Source: Streptomyces griseicoloratus (GTDB taxonomy: Bacteria; Actinomycetota; Actinomycetes; Streptomycetales; Streptomycetaceae). From it: a DNA stretch of 64,000 nt. Numbering within the stretch: the first letter of the stretch is position 1; the number at the start of each line of letters is the position of its first letter. The translations under genes and the position numbers were made by a program. The notes beneath the pieces were generated by a model, which made no database searches, was not told the origin of the DNA, and worked only from the letters and a program-made list of their open reading frames with translations. Where the stretch lies: positions 248,001 through 312,000 of the forward strand of contig NZ_JACVQF010000200.1 of assembly GCF_014534645.1 (NCBI RefSeq), read 5' to 3'. Positions 24,512 through 33,113 of this stretch are shown here, piece after piece.

Positions 24512-25216
24512 ATGAACCACAGCGCATCCTCGTCAGTACCGCCCCGCCGCACGCGCAGGATCGTGCCTGTCGGCCTGGCGTTCCTCGGCCTGGCCGGCGT
24601 CGCCTTCGTCGTGCGGCGGCCGCTCATGATGTCCGCTCCGATGTGCATGGCCGGGCGGTGGCACGGTTGCTTCGACACGTTCAACGGTGTGCTGCTCATC
24701 ACGTTGGCCACGCTGCCGTTGGCCGCGCCGGTGGCGTGGGCTCTGGCGCGCCGTCGGCGTGCCGCCGGCGTCGCATCGGCGTGGCGGACGTCGCTGGCCG
24801 AGGTGGGCATGGTCCACGGGACGGTGCCGTTCCTGTGGATGACCATGATGCCGGGCTCCGGAGCCGGCGTCGTTCCCGGCCGGGTGAGCCTGGTACCGCT
24901 GCGGGACCTGGTGACGATGGGGCCGGTCGGGCTCGCCGGCAATCTGCTGATCTTCGCGGCGCTGGGGTTCTTCGCCCCGATGCGGTTCGCGGCGCTCGCG
25001 TCCGTGCCACGGATCCTGGCGCTCGGGGCGGGCTGCTCGGTCCTGGTGGAAACCGCACAGTACGTCCTGCGGCTGGACCGGGTGTCCTCCGTGGACGACG
25101 TACTGGTCAACGCCGCCGGCGCCGTGCTCGCCGCGCTGGCGTCGCGCCGCTGGTGGCGCACCACGGCGACGGTGCCGTCGGACCGGCCTCGCCCCACGCC
25201 GGCACCGGCAGGCTGA
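24512..25216 (+). CDS. VanZ-like membrane protein
   Basis: 234 residues with five or so hydrophobic helices. The VanZ pattern is visible in the second half: SLVPLRDLV, GNLLIFAALGFFAPM, then VETAQYVLRLDRVSSVDDVLVNAAGA. VanZ proteins lower susceptibility to glycopeptides such as teicoplanin and related lipid-targeting drugs by an unclear mechanism. ATG 24512 follows GGGGG. It is upstream of and co-oriented with a response regulator and kinase pair with which it shares an upstream sequence block, so it is probably in their regulon. Confidence 0.85.
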   Translation: MNHSASSSVPPRRTRRIVPVGLAFLGLAGVAFVVRRPLMMSAPMCMAGRWHGCFDTFNGVLLITLATLPLAAPVAWALARRRRAAGVASAWRTSLAEVGMVHGTVPFLWMTMMPGSGAGVVPGRVSLVPLRDLVTMGPVGLAGNLLIFAALGFFAPMRFAALASVPRILALGAGCSVLVETAQYVLRLDRVSSVDDVLVNAAGAVLAALASRRWWRTTATVPSDRPRPTPAPAG

Positions 25217-25244
25217 GCCCCGTCCCCGGTGTGCACGCGTCTTT

Positions 25245-25263
25245 GCATACGCCGGCGATATGC
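25245..25263. promoter_or_regulatory. GCATA...TATGC dyad upstream of the response regulator
   Basis: The 19-base near-palindrome has the arms GCATA and TATGC around GC-rich symmetric DNA. It includes GCATACGCCG, identical to the block upstream of the VanZ gene at the same distance from the start codon. This suggests autoregulation of the two-component pair. Confidence 0.5.
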
Positions 25264-25284
25264 CGGCCTGCTTAGGCTTCGGGC

Positions 25285-25980
25285 ATGCGCGTACTGATCG
25301 TGGAGGACGAGCCCTACCTGGCCGAAGCCGTCCGTGACGGTCTCCGGCTGGAGGCGATCGCCGCCGACATCGCCGGCGACGGCGACTCCGCCCTGGAACT
25401 GCTCGGCCTCCATTCCTACGACCTCGCGGTCCTCGACCGCGACATACCCGGCCCCTCCGGCGACGAGGTCGCCCGGCGCATCGTCGCCTCCGGCAGCGGC
25501 ATCCCGATCCTCATGCTCACCGCCGCCGACCGGATCGACGACAAGGCCTCCGGGTTCGAGCTCGGCGCCGACGACTACCTCACCAAACCGTTCGAGCTGC
25601 GGGAGCTCGTGCTGCGGCTGAGGGCGCTCGACCGCAGACGCGCGTACGCCCGGCCCCCGGTCCGCGAGATCGCGGGCCTGCGGCTCGACGCCTTCCGCCG
25701 GGAGGTCTTCCGCGACGGACGCCATGTCGCGCTCACCCGCAAACAGTTCGCCGTGCTGGAAGTCCTCGTCGCCGCCGAGGGCGGGGTCGTCAGCGCGGAG
25801 GAGCTGCTGGAACGGGCCTGGGACGAGAACGCCGACCCCCTGACCAACGCCGTGCGCATCACGGTCTCCGCGCTGCGCAAACGGCTCGGCGAACCATGGG
25901 TCATCGCCACGGTGCCGGGTGTCGGCTACCGCATCGACACAGGCCCCGGCATCTCCCGCCCCGGCAGTGGGCATGCGTAG
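25285..25980 (+). CDS. OmpR/PhoB-family response regulator
   Basis: 231 residues. The receiver domain (1-115) has the acidic pocket EDE, phosphoacceptor Asp51 in VLDRDIPG, and the lysine in YLTKPF. A winged helix DNA-binding domain (about 128-222) follows, with NAVRITVSALRKRLG and the terminal hairpin VPGVGYRI. Close relatives are CutR- and VanR-like regulators. A TTAGGC-like -10 lies only about ten bases before the ATG, so the message may be leaderless. It overlaps the kinase gene and probably controls the upstream VanZ gene. Confidence 0.92.
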   Translation: MRVLIVEDEPYLAEAVRDGLRLEAIAADIAGDGDSALELLGLHSYDLAVLDRDIPGPSGDEVARRIVASGSGIPILMLTAADRIDDKASGFELGADDYLTKPFELRELVLRLRALDRRRAYARPPVREIAGLRLDAFRREVFRDGRHVALTRKQFAVLEVLVAAEGGVVSAEELLERAWDENADPLTNAVRITVSALRKRLGEPWVIATVPGVGYRIDTGPGISRPGSGHA

Positions 25981-27052
25981 ACGCCCCGGCCTCAGTGCCC
26001 GACTGAAACTCACCCTGAGCTATGCCGGGTTCCTCGCCGTGGCCGGCGCTCTGCTGCTGGCCGTGGTGTGGGTGTTCCTGCTGCGCTACGTACCCGACAA
26101 CCCCCAGGGGCTTCTCGGGATCTCGCCCAACCGCTACCTCCTGGTGCGCACCTTCGCCCCCGCCGCCGCCGTGGCGATGGGCTTCCTGCTCGTGTTCGGC
26201 CTCGTCGGGGGATGGATCCTCGCCGGCCGGATGCTCGCACCGCTCACACGGATCACCGCCGCGGCCCGGCTGGCCGGGAACGGATCGCTGTCCCACCGGA
26301 TCCGCATGAGGGGCCGCCAGGACGAGTTCCGTGAACTCGCCGACGCGTTCGACACCATGCTCGGACAACTGGAGTCGCACGTCGCCGAGCAGCGGAGGTT
26401 CGCCGCGAACGCCTCCCACGAACTGCGCACCCCGCTGGCCATATCGCAGACGCTCCTCGACGTCGCCCACAAGGACCCCGCGCGGGACCGGGGCGACCTC
26501 ATCGAACGCCTGCGCACGGTCAACACGCGAGCCATCGCCCTCACCGATGCCCTCCTGCTGCTCAGCCGCAGCGACCGCGGCAATTTCACCCGCGAGAGCG
26601 TCGACCTCTCGCTCGTCGCCGAGGAGGCGGCCGAAACGCTGCTCCCCTTCGCCGAACGACGCGGGATCACGCTCGACGTCACCGGCGGAGCGACCCTGAC
26701 CAGCGGCTCCGCGGAGCTCCTGCTGCGGATGGTGACGAACCTCGTCCAGAACGCCGTCGTCCACAACCTCCCCGCTGGAGGCACCGTGACGGTCCGCACC
26801 GAGGTCCAGGGCGGCACGAGCGTGCTGCGGGTCGAGAACACGGGTCATCCGCTCCCACCGGAACTGGTGCCGACCCTCACCGAACCCTTCCGGCGCGGAA
26901 CGGAACGTGTACGCACCGGCGAGCACGCCGGCGTCGGCCTCGGCCTCGCCATCGTGCACAGCATCGTCCACGCCCACGACGGAACCCTCGACCTCGCCCC
27001 CCGCCCCGCCGGCGGTCTCCTCGCCACGGTCCGGCTTCCCGCCACACCGTAG
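25973..27052 (+). CDS. Sensor histidine kinase
   Basis: 359 residues from ATG 25973, overlapping the regulator by eight bases (translational coupling; GTG 25967 is an alternative). The order is TM1 about 15-38, a short external loop, TM2 about 60-82, HAMP, and the dimerisation domain with the phosphorylated His149 in NASHELRTPL. An HATPase domain follows with NLVQNAVVHN and GVGLGLAIVHSIV. The external loop of about 25 residues is too short for a large ligand domain, so it probably senses a membrane or envelope signal. Cognate kinase of the preceding regulator. Confidence 0.92.
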   Translation: MRRRPGLSARLKLTLSYAGFLAVAGALLLAVVWVFLLRYVPDNPQGLLGISPNRYLLVRTFAPAAAVAMGFLLVFGLVGGWILAGRMLAPLTRITAAARLAGNGSLSHRIRMRGRQDEFRELADAFDTMLGQLESHVAEQRRFAANASHELRTPLAISQTLLDVAHKDPARDRGDLIERLRTVNTRAIALTDALLLLSRSDRGNFTRESVDLSLVAEEAAETLLPFAERRGITLDVTGGATLTSGSAELLLRMVTNLVQNAVVHNLPAGGTVTVRTEVQGGTSVLRVENTGHPLPPELVPTLTEPFRRGTERVRTGEHAGVGLGLAIVHSIVHAHDGTLDLAPRPAGGLLATVRLPATP

Positions 27053-27079
27053 GTGTCGTCCCCGAGTGGGGCCCGTGCC

Positions 27080-28567
27080 CTACGAGTCGATCTGCTCGTG
27101 CCGGCGCCGGAGGAACACGGAACGGCTGGATGCCGTACCGGTGCCGGTGCCGCGAGCGGCGGCGCGGGCCGGGGCGTCGGGGAGGGTGAAGGCGAAGACG
27201 GCGGTCGCCGCCGCGATCGCGGCGAGGGCGACGTAGGCGTGCTGGTAGGCGGAGACCGGCGGGTCCGCTGCCGCCGCCGACGGGGTGCCGAGGACGAGGG
27301 CCGTGGTCACCGCCGCCGGCGCGAGCGCGCCGCCGGTCTGGCGTACGACGGTGTTCAGGGTCGTGGCGTGGGGCAGGTCCTTCGGGTCGATCGTGGCCAG
27401 TGAGGCCACCGTGGTGGGTATGAAGAAGCAGCCCATGGAGAGGCCGAGCAGGAACATGTAGGCGCGGAAGGTCCACAGACTGGTGTCCGCGTCACAGGTG
27501 GCGAAGAGCAGCAGGACGATGCAGACGCCGGTCATCCCGCAGCCGACGATGACGCGGGGGCCCACCCTGGCGTACAGGACGCCGACGATCTGGACGGTCA
27601 GCAGGACACCGAAGGCCTCGGGAAAGGTGGTGATGCCCGATTCCGAAGCGGAGCGGCCCTGGGCCTGCTGCAGGAAGAGCGGGCCGATGTACATGGCGCC
27701 GAGTATGGGGATCAGGCCGACCAGATTGATCAGGTTGGTGTCCCGGAACAGGCGGTCTGCGAACAGCCGGAGTTTCAGCAGCGGGTTGCCGACGCGGAGT
27801 TGGAAGACCACGGCGGCGGCCAGGAGGACCGTGCCGAGCCCCAGTGCGGTGAGGACGGCGACCGACGACCAGCCGCGGTTGGGGCCTTCGCAGATGCCGA
27901 ACATCAGGGTGCCCAGGGCCGCCGCGCTCAGCAGCAGGCCGGGCAGGTCGAATCGCCCCGGCCGGCTGCCGTGGTGCCCGGCCAGGAACAGGGCGCCGAA
28001 CACCAGGGCCCCGAGGCCCACCGGCAGATTGACGTAGAACACCCACCTCCAGGACAGGTGATCCACCAGCAGTCCGCCCAGGACCGGTGCGGCCGCGGGG
28101 GCGACCTGCTGAGGGACGATCATGTACCGGGAGATGCGCATCTGCTCCGAGGCCGTGAAGGTGCTGAACAGCAGCGCGGCCGAGGCGGGCAGAAGCAGTC
28201 CGGCGGAGAGCCCCTGGACCGCGCGGCAGGCGATGAGTTGCCCGAGGCCGGCAGCCGCGCCGCACAGCATCGAGGAGGCGAGGAAGCCGACGAGCGCGGT
28301 CAGAAGGACGCGTTTGCCGCCGAACCGCTCGACCAGCCAGGCCGACGCCGGGATGGCCATGGCGAGACAGATGGGATAGATCACGACGACCCCGTCCAAC
28401 GCGGCCGTGGTGAGCTGGAACTGACGGGCGATCGAGGGCAGCGCCACAGTGGTGATCGCGCCGTCGACGATCGCGATGAACGTCACACAGACGCAGACGA
28501 CGGGAACGACCAGGCGCTGGCTGAGCAGAGCAGGCAGGGCAGGCAGCACGGGGGGACGTCGACGCAT
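27080..28567 (-). CDS. MFS drug exporter, DHA2/EmrB-like (14 TM)
   Basis: 495 residues with about 14 hydrophobic helices. Motif A-like WLVERFGGKRVLL sits after TM2, and motif C-type glycine and proline residues (PVLGGLLVDHLSWRWVFYVNLPVG) follow TM5, as in proton-driven multidrug efflux pumps. ATG 28567 is preferred over upstream in-frame starts because it begins at the conserved first helix. A 13-bp palindrome overlaps this ATG. It is divergent from a MarR gene, the usual arrangement for a ligand-induced exporter. Confidence 0.9.
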   Translation of the reverse strand: MRRRPPVLPALPALLSQRLVVPVVCVCVTFIAIVDGAITTVALPSIARQFQLTTAALDGVVVIYPICLAMAIPASAWLVERFGGKRVLLTALVGFLASSMLCGAAAGLGQLIACRAVQGLSAGLLLPASAALLFSTFTASEQMRISRYMIVPQQVAPAAAPVLGGLLVDHLSWRWVFYVNLPVGLGALVFGALFLAGHHGSRPGRFDLPGLLLSAAALGTLMFGICEGPNRGWSSVAVLTALGLGTVLLAAAVVFQLRVGNPLLKLRLFADRLFRDTNLINLVGLIPILGAMYIGPLFLQQAQGRSASESGITTFPEAFGVLLTVQIVGVLYARVGPRVIVGCGMTGVCIVLLLFATCDADTSLWTFRAYMFLLGLSMGCFFIPTTVASLATIDPKDLPHATTLNTVVRQTGGALAPAAVTTALVLGTPSAAAADPPVSAYQHAYVALAAIAAATAVFAFTLPDAPARAAARGTGTGTASSRSVFLRRRHEQIDS

Positions 28568-28579
28568 ATGCTGAGCATA
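28567..28579. promoter_or_regulatory. 13-bp palindrome over the exporter start codon
   Basis: TATGCT-G-AGCATA is perfectly symmetric and includes the exporter ATG on the minus strand. It is probably a MarR operator that would block transcription through the start region. Confidence 0.55.
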
Positions 28580-28584
28580 CACAT

Positions 28585-28600
28585 TATGTTCATGGTCATA
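28585..28600. promoter_or_regulatory. MarR-type operator TATG-N2-CATG-N2-CATA
   Basis: A 16-base dyad in the AT-rich centre of the divergent exporter/MarR gap, 50 bases before the MarR ATG. Arm size and spacing fit the MarR winged-helix dimer. Together with the palindrome at 28567-28579 it suggests paired sites. Confidence 0.55.
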
Positions 28601-28649
28601 GAATGGGCTTTCGGCGACGCGACGTTCGGTGACGGAAACGGAAGACACC

Positions 28650-29081
28650 ATGGCAGTACAGGGCAGCAGCGACATCCTGATCGACGAGCTCTACGAAACG
28701 ACCCACCGCCTGCGGCAGTTCGTCGAGGCCCGGTTGCGGGAGAAGGGCGCGTCGGTGGCACGGCTGCGCGCGCTGCGCATGCTGGCTCGGGCGGAACACC
28801 CCTTGCGGATGCGGGATCTGAGCGAGATGGCGGGCATCGCCGCCCGGACCGCGACCAGCATCATCGACAGCCTGGAGCGTGACGGCCTGGTGGAGCGCGT
28901 ACCCCACCCGCACGACCGGCGGGCGTTCCTGCTGCATCTCACCGACGAGGGCCTGCGCTGCCACCGCGAAGCGGAGGAGATCGACCGCCTCGCACTCGCC
29001 GAGGCGACGGCTGCCCTGGACGCCGGGGACCGTGAACAGCTGAGGGCCCTGCTCGCCCGGATCCGTGAGAACACGGTCTGA
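28650..29081 (+). CDS. MarR family transcriptional regulator
   Basis: 143 residues from ATG 28650 (GGAAG upstream). The winged helix is visible: LRALRMLARAEHPLRMRDLSEMAGIAARTATSIIDSLERDGLVERVPHPHDRRAFLLHLT. The DRR of the wing contacts DNA in this family. The flanking helices form the dimer and ligand pocket. Divergent from the MFS exporter, which it probably represses until a phenolic or drug ligand binds. Confidence 0.92.
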   Translation: MAVQGSSDILIDELYETTHRLRQFVEARLREKGASVARLRALRMLARAEHPLRMRDLSEMAGIAARTATSIIDSLERDGLVERVPHPHDRRAFLLHLTDEGLRCHREAEEIDRLALAEATAALDAGDREQLRALLARIRENTV

Positions 29082-29207
29082 CGGCCTCCCAGCCACCCGG
29101 GTTTGTCATCCGTTCGAGTGATGCCAGGTCAGCCCCCACTCCCTCGCATTGACACCGGGTCCCCGCGCGCGCTCCACTGGCCCAGCCCGGCCCCGTCAAG
29201 CGGCCGG

Positions 29208-29222
29208 TGTCAGGTACTGACA
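29208..29222. promoter_or_regulatory. TGTCAG-GTA-CTGACA dyad upstream of the 874-aa gene
   Basis: Perfect 6-bp arms around a three-base centre, 76 bases before the ATG at 29299, flanked by a second CGGCCGG/CCGGCCG pair. It lies in the only plausible promoter region of the two-gene cassette. A candidate operator; the regulator is unknown. Confidence 0.4.
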
Positions 29223-29298
29223 CGACAGTCCGGCCGGGCGCTCGGCCTGCGCCGGACATCGCGGCCGTACCGCGGACATGTCGAGGGGGACGACAGTC

Positions 29299-31923
29299 AT
29301 GACCGGACTGACCAACTCCGCCCGGGCGATCCTCAAGGCGACCTACACCCAGCCCGTCCCGTCCGCCGTGCCCGCCGAGCCCGGTACGTCCACCGGTTCG
29401 GGATCGGCGATGTCGGTGTTCGCGAAGCTGAACTTCATGCGGTCGCTGCGGCTGACCGGGCCGGAGACCGAGGCCCTGGGGGAACGGCTGCGAGGTGAAC
29501 GCCCGGAGTTTTCCGAGGTGTTCGAGACCATCGCACCGTCGCTGGCCGACAGCGGCCCGGCGACCGCCGCGAGCACCGCACGGCTGTATGCCGGTGTCGA
29601 CCCCGGCACGCTGGCCGCCATCGGGCGGACGGCCGCGGCACTGCGCGCACCCGGAAGTGACGTCGGGCTCCTCGTCGACCGCTTCGTCGAGGAGGCCGGT
29701 ATCCAACCGGTCGGCTGGCTGCATCTGGAGCGGATCGAGATGCAGCCGGTCGGTCTCGAACGCGGCGAACTCGTCTCGACCATCCCCATGGCTCCGGGCG
29801 AGACCGTCCGCGTGAGCCACAAGGAATGGTCGACGCAGAGCGAGGAACTGTCCCGGATCGTCACGGACGAACTGGAGACGTACGCCGAGAAGGGCGTGGC
29901 CGAGAAGACGGACGTGGCCATGTCCACCGCCAACGAGTCCAAGCGCGACACCAACCTCAACTTCGGGGTCACGGCCAGCGGCAGCTACGGCACGGTCTCG
30001 GTCACGAGCACCCTCAACTACGGCGTGTCCACCTCCGATCACGAGTCGCGCCAGGCCAGCACCAAGCACGCCACGGAGATCACCTCCAAGGCGTCCTCCC
30101 GCTCGCGCCGGGAGCACAAGGTCTCCTTCCGGACCGAGACCCGCCGCGGCGAGGAGGACGAGGCGGCCCGCGTGATCACCAACAGCACCCCCCGGGTGAT
30201 GCGCATCGACTACTACCGGATCATGCGCAAGTGGCGGGTGGACCTCATGCGCTACGGCCTGCGCATGACGTACGACCTGGTCGTCCCCGACCCGGGCGGC
30301 GCGCTGCGCCGCCAGCTGATGGAACTCGCCGAGATCGACAGGACCCTCGCCACGCCCTACGAGTTCCCGTTCGGCATCGACCAGATCGACCGCGACAACT
30401 GGATGTCGCTCGCAGCCCGTTACGGCGCGCCCGTGACGGCTCCGCCGCCGGCGTTCCTCAACCCGCCCGACTACACCTACGAGTTCCCCTCCATCATCGG
30501 TGAGGGCGAAGCCGAGACCACCCGGTACCAGTCCTGGCGGATCGACCTGCCGGAGGGCTACGAACTCGTCCCGACCCTGTTCGAGGTCAACTACTACGGC
30601 TGGCCGCCCGCCGACCTGGCCCGTTTCGACGTACTCGGCGACGAGGTGCCACAGGTGACGGGGACACCTGTCGGCGGTCCTGAGATCAAAGGGCGCTACC
30701 AGTCCCAGCTCGCGCACCTGAACGGCAAGGCCGGCCACATCTCCATCCAGTACACCCACCGCAACATCAGCTGGGCCGGCTTCCGGCTCGCCGCCACCCT
30801 GCGGCTGTCGACGGACGCCTACCTGGCGTGGCGGCTCGCCACCTGGCAGAAGCTGCGGGAGGCCGCCGAGCAGCAGTACTACACCCTCCAGCAGCGGCTG
30901 CGGGACCGCCGCGAACAACTCCTGGAGGAACTGAACCGGGACGACACCCTCACGCTGCGCCGCGCCGAGCGCGAAGAGCTGATGAAGCGGTCCCTGCAGT
31001 GGCTCTTCGGCAGCGACTTCGACACGGCGCCCGACGCGATCGACTCCGTGCTCGCGGAGCTGGGCACCGGCGGCACACCGACCTGGACCGACGACGTCGA
31101 TCCGTCCGCACTTCCCGTCGAGGCCGGTACGTGGCTGAAGATCCGGAAGTTCGGCGAGTTCGTCAAGTTCCTGCACCAGGCCGTCGAATGGGAGAACGTC
31201 CTCTACTTCCTCTACCCGTACTTCTGGGGTTCGGAGAAACTGGCCGAGACCAAGCGTCTGCTGTGGCATCCCGATCCGCTGCGCCGCGAGTTCCTGCGGG
31301 CCGGCGCCGCACGCGTCGTCCTGCCCATCCGGCCGGGATTCGAGCGCGCGTTCTCCCGGCTGATGTCCACCGGTCGCCTGGACGGCGACGGGTCGCAGGA
31401 CCCCGAGGACCCGCCGTACATGACCATCGCCCAGGAGATCGAGGCGTACGCGCGGACGAACTATCCGGGCATCCCGCCGGCGAACCCGGACATCGCCGCC
31501 CGGGCCCGGCCGCTGCTGACGGTGAACCAGCAGCGCGCGTGGAGGGACATCGGGGCGATCGTCACGGCCCTGGAGGAGTACGCCGAGAAGGCGAAGCAGC
31601 AGCACGACCCGACGTGGCACGGCGCGCCGGTCGAACCCGAGTACTACCCGACCACCCGGCAGGGCCTGCGGGTGCTGCTCGACACCCGTCCGGACCTCAC
31701 GCTCACCGACCCCTGGGGGCGGCCGTACCTCTACCGGAACCCCGGGCGCACCGCGCCGTTCGTCGTCACCAGCCAGGGGGCGGACGCGTCGGCGGGCGGC
31801 ACGGACGAAGGGAGGGACATCTCCACCGACGCGGAGGGAAATCTCGTCGGCACCTGGTTCGAGTACACACCGTGCAGCGGCCTCGACATCGAGGTCGGCT
31901 CCGACTTCGACCGGAACGGATAG
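29299..31923 (+). CDS. Uncharacterised 874-aa protein with GspG-like carboxy-terminal region
   Basis: ATG 29299 has GAGGGGG nine bases upstream. No signal peptide or clear membrane helix. Residues about 160-330 form a Ser/Thr- and charge-rich repetitive segment (VSHKEWSTQSEELS, then SYGTVSVTSTLNYGVSTSD) ending in VMRIDYYRIMRKWRVDLMRYGLRMTYDLVVPDPG. Residues about 530-580 are a probable coiled coil. Near 790-846 lies a stretch like the pseudopilin GspG carboxy domain: TTRQGLRVLL, DPWGRPYLYRNPG from residue 804, and the calcium-loop-like SQGADASAGGTDEGRDI. Real GspG is a small pilin with an N-terminal helix, so this is a domain reuse, not a pilin. Ten bases separate it from the next gene, so they form an operon. 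Function unknown. Confidence 0.75.
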   Translation: MTGLTNSARAILKATYTQPVPSAVPAEPGTSTGSGSAMSVFAKLNFMRSLRLTGPETEALGERLRGERPEFSEVFETIAPSLADSGPATAASTARLYAGVDPGTLAAIGRTAAALRAPGSDVGLLVDRFVEEAGIQPVGWLHLERIEMQPVGLERGELVSTIPMAPGETVRVSHKEWSTQSEELSRIVTDELETYAEKGVAEKTDVAMSTANESKRDTNLNFGVTASGSYGTVSVTSTLNYGVSTSDHESRQASTKHATEITSKASSRSRREHKVSFRTETRRGEEDEAARVITNSTPRVMRIDYYRIMRKWRVDLMRYGLRMTYDLVVPDPGGALRRQLMELAEIDRTLATPYEFPFGIDQIDRDNWMSLAARYGAPVTAPPPAFLNPPDYTYEFPSIIGEGEAETTRYQSWRIDLPEGYELVPTLFEVNYYGWPPADLARFDVLGDEVPQVTGTPVGGPEIKGRYQSQLAHLNGKAGHISIQYTHRNISWAGFRLAATLRLSTDAYLAWRLATWQKLREAAEQQYYTLQQRLRDRREQLLEELNRDDTLTLRRAEREELMKRSLQWLFGSDFDTAPDAIDSVLAELGTGGTPTWTDDVDPSALPVEAGTWLKIRKFGEFVKFLHQAVEWENVLYFLYPYFWGSEKLAETKRLLWHPDPLRREFLRAGAARVVLPIRPGFERAFSRLMSTGRLDGDGSQDPEDPPYMTIAQEIEAYARTNYPGIPPANPDIAARARPLLTVNQQRAWRDIGAIVTALEEYAEKAKQQHDPTWHGAPVEPEYYPTTRQGLRVLLDTRPDLTLTDPWGRPYLYRNPGRTAPFVVTSQGADASAGGTDEGRDISTDAEGNLVGTWFEYTPCSGLDIEVGSDFDRNG

Positions 31924-31933
31924 CGGGACCGTC

Positions 31934-33085
31934 ATGGCCGACATCCAGCTGCTGGGCAGCTACTGCTCGTTGCCGACCCGCAGCGTCGGGGACGACGGCA
32001 AGGGGGGCATCGACCGTGTGCGCCAGGACCTGGAGGCGCGTACCGCGGAGTGGTACATGGTCGAGTGCTTCACCAGGTACTTCAAGCAGCGCTACCCGGA
32101 CTCCGAGGTGATCAGCGAGATCAGCTACCTGGACACGAAGCGGTTCCGCGGCGCGATGGCGATCCTCGTCAAGTGGATGTACGCGGAGTACCGCAACGTG
32201 CTCAGCCGCAGGGCCCTCAAGAAGAACATCACCTCGCAGCGGGCCGGTGGACGGCTGCGCTCGGACATGCTCGGCGTCCGGACCGAGGGGTCGACCATGG
32301 TGCTCGAACTCGTCGAGGTGACCACGGTCGGCGAGGCCGACAAGGCCGAGACCGAGGACGTCCAGCACAAGATCGACACCCTGAGGCGTCACGTCGTCGA
32401 CGAAGCCCTGAAGGAAATGCTCGCCGTCCAGCGCAGCGGGCGGTTCGGCATCGGCGCCCCCGCGCAGATCGACGTGCGCCGGTCGACCTGGCGGCCGTAC
32501 TGGAACGAGCTGTACTACCCGCTCGTCCCGGCCCAGGCCGCCACCGGCGGTCCCGGGAGGGTCAGGTACGAGTGGATCTGCTACAAGCCCACGTTCCGTC
32601 CCGACGGCATCGGCAAGGACGGACTGGTGCTGTACGAGATCCACTCGACGCCTCTGCCGCAGGGCGTCCCCGTGGAAGTGCTGAGGCGGGTCGCCCGGCG
32701 GCTGCGTGAACTGGAGAACCAGCATCAGCTCGTCCTGCTGCCCGCGATGCAGCAGTACTGGGACGACAACGCCGCCGACCGCAGGGAACTGCAGAAGTGG
32801 CTCGCGATCGGGCTGGGCGCGGCCCTGGTCGTCACGCTCGTGGTGATGGCCTGGCCCGCCGCGGTGCCGCTCGCCGTGGGAGCCGCGGAGGCGGCCGGGG
32901 CGGCGGGGACGGCGGGGGCCGCCGCGGAGGCCGCGGGCACGGCCGCCGGGGCCGCGCAGCTGGCGAGCGCGATCCGCTACGCCGACGCGGCGGCGAAGGT
33001 CGCCGGATTCCTGGAACGGGCGCAGGCGGCGCTGCGGCCGCTGCTGCCCGCCGGTGCCGCGGGCGGTTTCGTGGGCAACTACTGA
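31934..33085 (+). CDS. Uncharacterised 383-aa protein, nuclease-like core and membrane-active tail
   Basis: Residues 1-270 are soluble. The region SDMLGV, then LELVEVTTVGEAD, then VQHKIDTLRRHV matches the spacing of the PD-(D/E)xK fold (acidic residue, hydrophobic strand ending in ExE-like residues, helix with Q), but the lysine is replaced by Thr, so activity is doubtful. Residues about 290-312 form a strong transmembrane helix (IGLGAALVVTLVVMAWPAAVPLAVG), followed by about 50 residues very rich in Ala and Gly, like pore-forming or glycine-zipper helices. It is the second gene of the cassette and ends 28 bases from the convergent STAND gene. I do not recognise a described family. Confidence 0.7.
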   Translation: MADIQLLGSYCSLPTRSVGDDGKGGIDRVRQDLEARTAEWYMVECFTRYFKQRYPDSEVISEISYLDTKRFRGAMAILVKWMYAEYRNVLSRRALKKNITSQRAGGRLRSDMLGVRTEGSTMVLELVEVTTVGEADKAETEDVQHKIDTLRRHVVDEALKEMLAVQRSGRFGIGAPAQIDVRRSTWRPYWNELYYPLVPAQAATGGPGRVRYEWICYKPTFRPDGIGKDGLVLYEIHSTPLPQGVPVEVLRRVARRLRELENQHQLVLLPAMQQYWDDNAADRRELQKWLAIGLGAALVVTLVVMAWPAAVPLAVGAAEAAGAAGTAGAAAEAAGTAAGAAQLASAIRYADAAAKVAGFLERAQAALRPLLPAGAAGGFVGNY

Positions 33086-33113
33086 CCGGGCGTGCAAGGC
33101 CGGCCGACGACCC

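Noticed and set aside
28939-31944. 1001-codon minus-strand open frame
   Set aside because: Opposite the 874-aa gene. That gene has the better ribosome site and codon bias, and a continuous operon partner. The shadow is repetitive and domain-free.
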